Of a stretch of 64,000 nt of DNA, positions 52,002 through 61,389 are shown piece by piece; positions within the stretch are counted from its first letter, which is position 1, and each line of letters opens with the position of its first letter. The stretch covers positions 1,302,001 through 1,366,000 of the forward strand of contig NZ_CP108430.1 in NCBI RefSeq assembly GCF_041435335.1, written 5' to 3'. The notes under the pieces were generated by a model that had not been told where the DNA came from, did no database searches, and worked only from the letters and a program-made list of their open reading frames with translations. This DNA comes from Streptomyces sp. NBC_01283 (GTDB taxonomy: Bacteria > Actinomycetota > Actinomycetes > Streptomycetales > Streptomycetaceae). The position numbers were made by a program, and so were the translations under genes.

Positions 52002-52418
52002 TCAGGCGGCGAGGGTCTGCTTCAGGGCGGCGAGACCATCGCTGAAGATGCCGTGGAACAAGGCGACGACCTCTTCCTCCTCGACACCCACCGGCGTGAA
52101 GACGCCGGACCACTCCACCCGCGACACATCCTGGCCGGGCACCTCGTGCACCGCGAGAGTGGCGACGTAGTCGGTGGCGGGGAAGGGGGCCTTGAGGATG
52201 GAGTAGCTGTAGGTGCACGCCTTCTCGTCGAAGGTCAGCAGCCGCTCGACGATGACGCCGCCGTCCTCACTCGTGAGGCTGCGGACGCGGCCGCCCTCGC
52301 TGGATTCGCTGGCGGGGATGAACGGCAGCCAGTCGGGCAGCGAGTCGAAGCCGCCGATGAGCTGCCAGACACGGTCGGCCGGTACGGGGATCTCGATGGA
52401 CGCGGAGGTGGAAGCCAT
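52002..52418 (-). CDS. SRPBCC (polyketide cyclase/dehydratase-like) protein
   Basis: 138-aa START-fold protein: SIEIPVPADRVWQLIGGFDS, LPDWLPFIPASE, then GVIVERLLTFDEKACTYSYS, and the C-terminal helix LFHGIFSDGLAALKQTLA. This matches the MxaD/YndB-like group binding small hydrophobic molecules. It is followed downstream by the SDR-kinase pair, 139 nt away, and preceded by the aldo/keto reductase; a common transcript is possible. Ligand unknown. Confidence 0.88.
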   Translation of the reverse strand: MASTSASIEIPVPADRVWQLIGGFDSLPDWLPFIPASESSEGGRVRSLTSEDGGVIVERLLTFDEKACTYSYSILKAPFPATDYVATLAVHEVPGQDVSRVEWSGVFTPVGVEEEEVVALFHGIFSDGLAALKQTLAA

Positions 52419-52468
52419 GGTTGCTCCTTGAGAGGGGTACGGGGTTGTGGGCGGGGGCAGTTGGCGGG

Positions 52469-53479
52469 TCAGGCGGTGGGCACGGGCGCGTCGGCGGCGA
52501 TCAGCTGCTCCGCGCGCAGGTCCGCCCAGAACGCGGCCGGGACCTTCTCGCCCAGCGCTGCGACGTCCTCGGCGATGCGGCTCGGCCTGGTGGCGCCGGG
52601 GATCGCCGCCACCGTCGCCGGGTGGGCGAGGGAGAACTGCAGGGCGGCGGACTTGATGCCGACGCCGTGCCGCTCGGTGAGCGCCTTGATGCGCTCGACC
52701 TTGGCGACGATCTGCGTGGGCGCCTTCTGGTACTCGAAGTGCTGCCCGCCCGCGAGGATGCCCGAGCTGTAGGGCCCGCCCACGACGACGTCGACGTCCC
52801 GCGCGGCGGCGGCCGGCAGCAGGCGCTGGAGGGCGCGGTCGTGGTCGAGGAGGGTGTAGCGGCCCGCGAGGAGGAACGCGTCGGGCTTCGGCTCGTCCAG
52901 GTCGAGGGTGAGTTCGAGCGGCTCCACGCGGTTGACGCCAAGGCCCCAGGCCTTGATGACACCCTCGTCGCGCAGTCGGTCCAGGGTGCGGAAAGCGCCC
53001 GTACGGGCCTGCTCATAGGCGGCCAGCCATTCGTCGCCGTAGAAGTCCTGCGCGACATCATGCACCCACACGATGTCGAGCCGGTCCGTCCTGAGCCGCT
53101 TCAGGCTGTCCTCGATGGAGCGGAGGGTGGCGTCGGCCGTGTAGTCGTTGACGATCTTGTTCGGGCGGCCGTGCTCGAAGAGGCCGCCCTTCTCGCCGAG
53201 GTCGCGCGCGGCCGGGTCCTCGACCTCGTCCAGGATGACGCGGCCGACCTTCGTGCTCAGGACGTATGCGTCGCGGGGGTGGCCGGCGAGGACGTCGCCG
53301 AGGCGGATCTCGGAGAGGCCCGCGCCGTAGAAGGGGGCAGTGTCGAAGTAGCGGATGCCCTGGTCCCAGGCGGCCTCGACGGTGGCCGCGGCCTCTTCGT
53401 CGGGGATGGCGCGGAACATGTTGCCGAGCGGGGCGGTGCCGAAGCCGAGTGCTCCGGGGAGGAGGGACTTGATGCTCAT
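52469..53479 (-). CDS. Aldo/keto reductase
   Basis: 336-aa NADPH-dependent (beta/alpha)8 oxidoreductase. The catalytic tetrad is seen as Asp in FDTAP, Tyr in FYGAGLSE, Lys in LSTKVGR and His in WVHDVAQ. It resembles D-threo-aldose (L-fucose) 1-dehydrogenase and pyridoxal 4-dehydrogenase subgroups. C-terminal cofactor-loop AIPGATRPSRIAEDV. It diverges from a LysR gene, the likely regulator, and precedes the SRPBCC, SDR and kinase genes. Confidence 0.92.
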   Translation of the reverse strand: MSIKSLLPGALGFGTAPLGNMFRAIPDEEAAATVEAAWDQGIRYFDTAPFYGAGLSEIRLGDVLAGHPRDAYVLSTKVGRVILDEVEDPAARDLGEKGGLFEHGRPNKIVNDYTADATLRSIEDSLKRLRTDRLDIVWVHDVAQDFYGDEWLAAYEQARTGAFRTLDRLRDEGVIKAWGLGVNRVEPLELTLDLDEPKPDAFLLAGRYTLLDHDRALQRLLPAAAARDVDVVVGGPYSSGILAGGQHFEYQKAPTQIVAKVERIKALTERHGVGIKSAALQFSLAHPATVAAIPGATRPSRIAEDVAALGEKVPAAFWADLRAEQLIAADAPVPTA

Positions 53480-53588
53480 GAGGGGTCCTCGCGATGGCGG
53501 GTATCTGATGGGGGTTATCTGGTGTTTCCCGGCGGTTCAGGTGATCCGTCGGCCTTGCGAGTTCGAGGTTAGGATCGATGCTTGAGAC

Positions 53589-53609
53589 TGTCCAAGACTC
53601 GCTTGGACA
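53589..53609. promoter_or_regulatory. Inverted repeat between aldo/keto reductase and LysR genes
   Basis: TGTCCAAG and CTTGGACA form perfect 8-bp arms around ACTCG, 25 nt upstream of the LysR start, with CTTGAG direct repeats on each side (53581, 53612). This is the typical place for a LysR recognition site controlling both divergent genes. Confidence 0.65.
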
Positions 53610-53633
53610 CACTTGAGTCCCCCGAGGTCTTAC

Positions 53634-54533
53634 ATGCTTGACCTGCGACAACTCCGCTATTTCGTGGCCGTCGCCGAGACCGAACACGTCGGAAGGGCGG
53701 CGGAGGCGCTGCACATCTCGCAGTCGCCGCTCAGCCGCCAGATCGCCCAGTTGGAGAAGCAGCTCGGTCTCGTCCTGTTCGAGCGCAGCCAGCAGCGCAT
53801 CCGCCTCACGGCCGACGGCCGGGTCTTCCTGAGCGAGGCCCGCGCCCTGCTGCGGCACGCGGACCGGCTGGAAAACCTCGGCCGCAGGCTCGGGCGCGGC
53901 GAGGAGGGCGGACTCTGCATCGGGTACGTGGGCGACGCCATGCACACCGGCGTCCTGCCGGGCGCGCTGCGGAGCCTCCAGGAGGAGCGTCCGGGGATCC
54001 ACGTCGCGCTCTACAGCCTCTCCACGGCGGAGCAGTTCGAGGGGCTGCGGCAGCGGAGCCTCGACATCGCGCTCGTCCAGGAGCCCCCCGCGAAGGACGA
54101 TCCGGATCTGCTCGCCGCACCCCTCCTCGAAGACCCGCTGCTGCTCGCCCTGCCGGCACACCATCCGCTGGCCGCGCGGGAGGAGTTGACGCCTGGCGAC
54201 CTGGACGGCCAGGCGTGGATCGCGGTCGAGAACTCCCAGGATCCGGCCTGGCGTGACGCGTTCCTCGCCTCCTGCGTGGCGTCCGGTTTCACCCCGGACA
54301 TCCGCCTCGACGCCGCCGAACCGCTCACCGCGCTCGGCCTGGTGGCGTCCGGACTCGGCCTCGCCCTCATCCAGAAGAGCATGGTGCGCGGCACTACGGA
54401 CGGAGTCGCCGTACGCGAACTGCCCTGGCACAAGGCATCCGTTCACCTCTGGGCGGCGTGGCACTCCATCGACCTGCGCCCGGTGGTCGCGTCCTTCCGT
54501 GAGACGGTCCTGGAGGGCGGCACGATCGACTGA
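53634..54533 (+). CDS. LysR family regulator, divergent from the aldo/keto reductase
   Basis: 299-aa LysR protein. The N-terminal winged helix is LRQLRYFVAVAETEHVGRAA with recognition helix HISQSPLSRQIAQLE. The effector domain (residues ~90-295) contains LCIGYVGDAMHTGVLPGALR and the GLVASGLGLALIQK loop. An aromatic or sugar acid effector is possible. ATG 53634 is chosen; ATG/GTG starts upstream (53613) would overlap the operator. Divergent transcription suggests control of the reductase gene. Confidence 0.92.
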   Translation: MLDLRQLRYFVAVAETEHVGRAAEALHISQSPLSRQIAQLEKQLGLVLFERSQQRIRLTADGRVFLSEARALLRHADRLENLGRRLGRGEEGGLCIGYVGDAMHTGVLPGALRSLQEERPGIHVALYSLSTAEQFEGLRQRSLDIALVQEPPAKDDPDLLAAPLLEDPLLLALPAHHPLAAREELTPGDLDGQAWIAVENSQDPAWRDAFLASCVASGFTPDIRLDAAEPLTALGLVASGLGLALIQKSMVRGTTDGVAVRELPWHKASVHLWAAWHSIDLRPVVASFRETVLEGGTID

Positions 54534-54568
54534 GACGCGGACCCGCACACTCCCGAGACGGGGGCCGC

Positions 54569-56080
54569 TCACGCCCAATAGGACTTCCGCAGGGAGGACT
54601 TGGCCAGCTTGCCGGTGGGGGTACGAGGAAGCGACTCCGCGAAGTCCACCGAGCGCGGCGCCTTGTAGTGCGCGAGGCGTTCCCGTACGAACTCGACCAA
54701 CTCCCGCTCCAGTTCGGGCCCGGTGGCCACCCCGTCGGCCGGTTGCACCACCGCCTTGACCGCCTCCCCCATCTCCGGGTCGGGTACGCCGATCACCGCG
54801 ACGTCCGCCACCGCCGGATGCAGGACGAGACAGTCCTCGGCCTCCTGCGGATAGACGTTCACGCCACCCGAGATGATCATGAACGCCTTGCGGTCGGTGA
54901 GGAAGAGGTAGCCGTCCTCGTCGACGTGCCCGATGTCCCCCGTGGTGGTCCAGTTCGGATGCTCGGGGTGCTGGGCCTCGCGGGTGCGGCCGTCGTCGTT
55001 GTGGTAGCGGAAGGGCGTTTCGTCGCGCTCGAAGTAGACGATGCCGGTCTCGCCGGCCGGCAGCGGCGTACCCGTCTCGTCGCAGATCCGCAGCGCGCCG
55101 AGGAACCCGTCCCGACCCACGGAGCCCGGCTTGCGCAGCCACTCCTCGGGCGAGATGAACGTGATGCCGTTGCCCTCCGTCGAGGAGTAGTACTCGTACA
55201 GGATCGGGCCCCACCACTCCAGCATCCGCCGCTTGACCTCGACGGCGCAGGGCGCGGCGGCGTGGATGGCGGTCGTCATCGAGGACAGGTCGTAGCGCTC
55301 GCGCACCTCGGCGGGCAGCTTCAGCATCCGTACGAACATGGTCGGCACCCACTGGCTGTGCGTGACCCGGTGCTTCTCGATGGCGGCGAGAGCGCCTTCC
55401 GCGTGGAACGCGTCCATGAGGACGACCGTGCCGCCGAGCGCCGTGACGACCCCGCAGAAGCGCAGGGGCGCCGCGTGGTAGATCGGGGCGGGCGAGAGGT
55501 AGACGGTGTCCTCGCCGAAGCCGTACATGGCCTGGAAGATCAGCACGTAGGTGCTCGGCTCGTCGCGCACGTCACCCTCGGGCAACGCGGGCTTGATGCC
55601 CTTGGGGCGGCCCGTGGTGCCGGAGGAGTAGAGCATGTCGGTGCCGCGCGGCTGGTGGGCGGGCGGTTCGGCGGACGCGGCTTCCAGGGCCTTCTCGTAC
55701 GTTCCGTCGTCGAGACCGAGCACGATCGGCGGCCCGCCCGCCATCTCCCGCACGGCCGCGCCGAGTTCGGTCAGCGACCCGGAGACGATCAGCGCCTTCG
55801 CCCCGCAGTCCTTCACGATGTACGCGGCTTCGTCCGTGGTGAGGTGATGGTTGACGGCGGTCAGATAGAGACCCGAGCGCAGCGCCGCCCAGTAGACCTC
55901 AAGGGCGCGCGGGTCGTTGTCGCAGAGGAGGGCGAAGTGGTCGCCCCGACGCAGACCTGCGGCCCGCAGATGATCCGCGAGCCGCAGGGAGCGTTCTTCG
56001 AGTTGTCCGTAGGTGAGGGTCCGTGTGCCGTCGGCGGTGACGACGGCCAACCTGGCGGGGTCGTACGCTCCCGGATGCAT
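54569..56080 (-). CDS. Acyl-CoA synthetase (ANL superfamily)
   Basis: 503-aa AMP-forming ligase. A3 motif YSSGTTGRPKGIKPA near 155. A5 motif YEYYSSTEGNG. A7 TTGDIGHVDEDGYLFLTDR and A10 LPRTPTGKLAKSSLRK with the catalytic Lys. The N-terminus (MHPGAYDPARLAVV) and the HNDD/YHAAPLRF features resemble mycobacterial FadD4/FadD19-type enzymes acting on steroid or branched acids. Acyl specificity is undetermined. Monocistronic, between a LysR gene and sdhB. Confidence 0.92.
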   Translation of the reverse strand: MHPGAYDPARLAVVTADGTRTLTYGQLEERSLRLADHLRAAGLRRGDHFALLCDNDPRALEVYWAALRSGLYLTAVNHHLTTDEAAYIVKDCGAKALIVSGSLTELGAAVREMAGGPPIVLGLDDGTYEKALEAASAEPPAHQPRGTDMLYSSGTTGRPKGIKPALPEGDVRDEPSTYVLIFQAMYGFGEDTVYLSPAPIYHAAPLRFCGVVTALGGTVVLMDAFHAEGALAAIEKHRVTHSQWVPTMFVRMLKLPAEVRERYDLSSMTTAIHAAAPCAVEVKRRMLEWWGPILYEYYSSTEGNGITFISPEEWLRKPGSVGRDGFLGALRICDETGTPLPAGETGIVYFERDETPFRYHNDDGRTREAQHPEHPNWTTTGDIGHVDEDGYLFLTDRKAFMIISGGVNVYPQEAEDCLVLHPAVADVAVIGVPDPEMGEAVKAVVQPADGVATGPELERELVEFVRERLAHYKAPRSVDFAESLPRTPTGKLAKSSLRKSYWA

Positions 56081-56143
56081 GCGGCGACGGTACAGGAGCG
56101 CCTTGACGGGACGTCAGACCCCGTAGAGGACCTGGTGGTTCGG

Positions 56144-56886
56144 CTAGCGATTGACCTTCCGGGTAGCCCGCAGCCACTCCTTGTTCATCGCTGAGATGGA
56201 AGGCAACGGGATACCCTTGGGACAGGCAGTGGCGCAGGCGCCAGTAAGCGTGCAGCCGCCGAAGCCTTCCTCGTCCATCTGCGCCACCATGTCCAGGACC
56301 CGCGTCTCGCGCTCCGGCGCACCCTGCGGCAGGACGTTCAGGTGGTTGACCTTGGCCGAGGTGAACAGCATCGCCGAGCCGTTGGGACAGGCGGCCACGC
56401 ACGCCCCACAGCCGATGCACTCCGCGTGCTCGAACGCGAAGTCCGCGTCCGGCTTCGGCACGGGCGCCGCGTGCGCCTCGGGTGCCGCGCCGGTCGGGGC
56501 GCTGATGTAGCCGCCGGACTGGATGATCCGGTCGAAGGCGGAGCGGTCCACGACCAGGTCCTTGACCACCGGGAAGGCCGAGGCGCGCCACGGCTCGATG
56601 TCGATCGTGTCGCCGTCGTCGAAGGACCGCATGTGCAGCTGGCAGGTGGTGGTGCGCTCGGGCCCGTGCGCGTCGCCGTTGATGACGAGCGAGCACGCGC
56701 CGCAGATGCCCTCGCGGCAGTCGTGGTCGAAGGCGACGGGGTCGTCGCCCTTGACGATGAGCTCTTCGTTGAGGGTGTCCAACATCTCCAGGAAGGACAT
56801 GTCGGACGAGATGCCGTCTACTTCGTACGTGGACATGGCGCCGTCGGCGTCGGCGTTCTGCTGGCGCCAGACGCGCAGGGTGAGCT

Positions 56887-56890
<4 letters not shown>
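56144..56890 (-). CDS. sdhB: Succinate dehydrogenase/fumarate reductase iron-sulfur subunit
   Basis: 248-aa membrane-associated electron-transfer subunit. [2Fe-2S] ligands C58, C63, C66 and C83 in [10 protein letters not shown] and TTCQLHM. [4Fe-4S] motif [12 protein letters not shown] and [3Fe-4S] motif [15 protein letters not shown] are intact. It overlaps the sdhA stop by 4 nt and is the last gene of sdhCAB. The set belongs to the type-B succinate:quinone oxidoreductases with a single five-helix cytochrome b subunit. Confidence 0.97.
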
Positions 56891-58860
<1,970 letters not shown>

Positions 58861-58863
58861 GGG

Positions 58864-59574
58864 CTAGCTCACCACTCCGGTCATGACGGCCACGGGGACG
58901 ACGACGAAGCCCGCCGTCAGGACGAACGCGACGCCATTGGCGATGATCTTGAGGGCGCGGTCGCGGGTCGCCCTGCCCGCGCCGAGGGTCTGCGCGGCGC
59001 TCCAGAGCCCGTGGCGGACGTGGAAGCCGAGGGCGACGACGGCGACGATGTAGACGGCGTTGCCGTACCACGTGGAGAACGTGTCGATGATGTTCTGGTA
59101 CGGGTGCAGGTGCTCGTAGCCACCCGGGTGCACGGTGCCGGTCGTCAGGTCCAGGATGTGCCAGACGATGAACAGGGCGAGGATGATCCCGCCCCAGCGC
59201 ATCGTGCGCGTGGCGAAGCTCTTGCCCGCCTTCTTGTTGACGTACTTGGCGGGGCGCGCCCTGATGTCACGGCGGCTGAGCTGGTACGCGGAGACGGCGT
59301 GCGCGACCACGGCGACGACGAGGACGACACGGATCAGCCAGAGCGTCCACTCGTAGTGCATGAACGGCTCGCCGACCGTGCGCAGCCAGTGGGCGTAGTG
59401 ATTGAGCTCCTCCGGCCCGAAGAAGATCTTCAGGTTTCCGATCATGTGGGCGATCAGGTAGAGCAGCATGATCAGGCCGCTCACCGCCATCACTGTCTTC
59501 TTGCCGACGGACGAGTCCCAGATCGTGCGCGTCATCGACGACCGTTTTCGGTCCGTCCGCGTTGCCAGAGCCAT
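58864..59574 (-). CDS. sdhC: Succinate dehydrogenase cytochrome b subunit
   Basis: 236-aa membrane anchor with five predicted helices (about 27-47, 80-98, 127-147, 172-190, 208-232). Heme-b ligand candidates: His in LIAHMIGN, His in VAHAVSAY, His in IVWHILDL and His in LGFHVRHGL, the pattern of diheme type-B anchors. ATG 59574 gives MALATRTDRKRSS; a second ATG (59535) is possible. First gene of sdhCAB; divergent from a LysR gene with a shared inverted repeat. Confidence 0.94.
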   Translation of the reverse strand: MALATRTDRKRSSMTRTIWDSSVGKKTVMAVSGLIMLLYLIAHMIGNLKIFFGPEELNHYAHWLRTVGEPFMHYEWTLWLIRVVLVVAVVAHAVSAYQLSRRDIRARPAKYVNKKAGKSFATRTMRWGGIILALFIVWHILDLTTGTVHPGGYEHLHPYQNIIDTFSTWYGNAVYIVAVVALGFHVRHGLWSAAQTLGAGRATRDRALKIIANGVAFVLTAGFVVVPVAVMTGVVS

Positions 59575-59632
59575 GGGACCGACGCTAAGGCCGAAGGTCC
59601 CGATCGGTCCAAGAGATGGATCAGCTCATCTC

Positions 59633-59649
59633 GATAGCGATTGGCTATC
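59633..59649. promoter_or_regulatory. Inverted repeat between sdhC and LysR genes
   Basis: GATAGC-GATTG-GCTATC lies 21 nt upstream of the LysR start and 59 nt upstream of the sdhC start. A TACGCT box 6 nt before the LysR ATG suggests a leaderless LysR transcript whose -35 region is covered by the repeat. Confidence 0.6.
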
Positions 59650-59669
59650 ATCGGCCGTACGCTGCGTGT

Positions 59670-60548
59670 ATGCAGTTCCAGCAGCTCCTCTACTTCGTCG
59701 CGGTGGCCGAGACCCGGCACTTCACCCGGGCCGCCGAGCAGGTCCACGTCTCCCAGCCCTCGCTCTCCCAGCAGGTCCGCGCCCTGGAGAAGGAGCTGGG
59801 CGCCGAGCTGTTCAGCAGGGCCCGCGGCAACATCGCCCTGACCGACGCGGGCGAGGCGCTGCTGCCGCTGGCCCGCAGGATCCTCGCGGACGCCGACACC
59901 GCGCGGATCGAGGTCCAGGAGCTGGCACAGCTGCGGCGCGGCCGGATCCGCCTGGGGGCGACGCCCAGCGTCTGCACCGGTCTGCTGCCCGAGGTCCTTC
60001 GCGCCTTCCACGACCAACACCCCGGCATCCAGCTCCTTCTCGAGGAGAGCGGCTCCCACGACCTCGTGCGCGAGCTGGCGCGCGGCGCCCTGGATCTGGC
60101 CGTCGTCGTGCTGCCGCTGCCGAGCCCGTCGCCCGCCCTGACCACCGTGGAGCTGCTGCGTGAGGACCTGGTCGTGGTGTCGTCGCCGGACGCGCCGGGG
60201 TTCGGCGGCAGGACGGTGCGCGTCGCGGATCTGCAGCGGGAGCGTCTGGTGATGTTCCGGCACGGCTACGACCTGCGGGAGCTGACGGTCGCCGCCTGCC
60301 GCGCCGAGGGGTTCGAGCCCGAATTCGCGGTCGAGGGCGGCGAGATGGACGCGGTCCTCGGCTTCGTGCGGGCCGGGCTCGGGGTGGCGGTCGTGCCGCG
60401 CATGGTGGCCGAGCGCGCCGGGCGCGGCCTGCGGATGACCGCGTTGGCCCGCCCTGCCCTGCACCGCACGATCGCGCTGGCCCACCGCAGCGATGTGGCT
60501 CCGCCGCGGGCTGCACGGGAGCTGCAGAGGATGCTGCTGGAGCGGTGA
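59670..60548 (+). CDS. LysR family regulator, divergent from sdhCAB
   Basis: 292-aa LysR protein: FQQLLYFVAVAETRHFTRAA and recognition helix HVSQPSLSQQVRALE, then an effector domain with LGATPSVCTGLLPEVLRAFH and the late GLGVAVVPRMVAE loop. ATG 59670 is chosen for homology and the -10 spacing; upstream in-frame starts lie within the inverted repeat. Likely autoregulated and a candidate regulator of the sdhCAB operon. Confidence 0.92.
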   Translation: MQFQQLLYFVAVAETRHFTRAAEQVHVSQPSLSQQVRALEKELGAELFSRARGNIALTDAGEALLPLARRILADADTARIEVQELAQLRRGRIRLGATPSVCTGLLPEVLRAFHDQHPGIQLLLEESGSHDLVRELARGALDLAVVVLPLPSPSPALTTVELLREDLVVVSSPDAPGFGGRTVRVADLQRERLVMFRHGYDLRELTVAACRAEGFEPEFAVEGGEMDAVLGFVRAGLGVAVVPRMVAERAGRGLRMTALARPALHRTIALAHRSDVAPPRAARELQRMLLER

Positions 60549-60554
60549 GCGACA

Positions 60555-60616
60555 GCGCCCCTTCAGGGGCGCGGGGAACTGCGCGACCAGTCCCCACCGG
60601 CCCGCAGGTTCCGGTG
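60555..60616 (+). repeat. Streptomyces-type dispersed intergenic repeat with terminator hairpin
   Basis: The segment opens with the hairpin GCGCCCC-TTCA-GGGGCGC (60555-60572) and continues GGGGAACTGCGCGACCAG, then TCCCCACCGG. I recall near-identical sequences downstream of genes throughout Streptomyces genomes. Here it lies between the convergent LysR and VOC genes and likely ends LysR transcription. No second copy was noticed in this window. Confidence 0.6.
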
Positions 60617-60619
60617 GAG

Positions 60620-61378
60620 CTAGCGCGCGTCAGGCAGACCGCCGGTCTCCGGATTCCGGATCGTCAGGCAGTACGTCCCGCCCGCCGGGTCCCGCATCAC
60701 GATCCAGTGCGGGCCGCGCCACACGGTCTCGGCGCCGAGCCGCTCATGCCGGACGCGGTCCGCGTCGAGGTCGGAGCAGGAGAAGTCCAGGTGCGCTCCG
60801 GCGGATCCGTCATCGTCGAGGCGCTGGAGCAGGATCCGCATCGGCAGCCGCGGGTCGGGCTCGACGAGGTGGAACTCGGGGCGCGAACCGGGGCGGTCGG
60901 ACCACCCCGTGAAGGCGGGCCAGAACGCCTTCTCCGCCTCGAACACCGCAGGCGGCACGTCGAGGCACACCTGGTCGAGGCGGCTCGTGGTGCCGTCCGC
61001 CTGGGCGAGCGGCACGGGGCGTACCCGCTCGCCCTGCCACTTCACCACGCAGAACAACTGCCCGCCCGGAGAGCGCAGGACCTCAAGGCCCTCCTCCGCG
61101 AAGACCGGCGTGGCCCCGAGCGCGCGGGCCTCGCCCGCCTTGGCGACCACGTCGTCCACGGCGAAGTCGAGATGCGCGCCGCCTGGGCCGCCGACGGCCT
61201 GCGCCTTGAGGATGGCGTCGGCCCCGTCCGGCAGCAGCGTCACGAACTGCTCGTCCTCGCCGCGGAACGCGGAGAGCCGCGTCCCGGTGACCGCCGCCCA
61301 GAAGGCGTGCGCCTGCGCGAACCAGTCCTTGGGCCGGTCCACGAAGGCATACACCCACTGGATCGTTCCGGGCGCCAT
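60620..61378 (-). CDS. VOC (glyoxalase/bleomycin resistance) family protein, two domains
   Basis: 252-aa protein with two vicinal-oxygen-chelate modules (about 5-115 and 125-245). The halves share GAHLDFAVDDVVAKAGEARA and GAHLDFSCSDLDADRVRHER phrases and end in RSPGGQLFCVVKW and RDPAGGTYCLTIR. Such proteins chelate metals or bind drugs; function is undetermined. GGAG lies 8 nt upstream of ATG 61378. It is 11 nt downstream of the GGDEF-EAL gene on the same strand, so probably the third gene of that transcript. Confidence 0.88.
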   Translation of the reverse strand: MAPGTIQWVYAFVDRPKDWFAQAHAFWAAVTGTRLSAFRGEDEQFVTLLPDGADAILKAQAVGGPGGAHLDFAVDDVVAKAGEARALGATPVFAEEGLEVLRSPGGQLFCVVKWQGERVRPVPLAQADGTTSRLDQVCLDVPPAVFEAEKAFWPAFTGWSDRPGSRPEFHLVEPDPRLPMRILLQRLDDDGSAGAHLDFSCSDLDADRVRHERLGAETVWRGPHWIVMRDPAGGTYCLTIRNPETGGLPDAR

Positions 61379-61389
61379 GCTCGTGCTCC

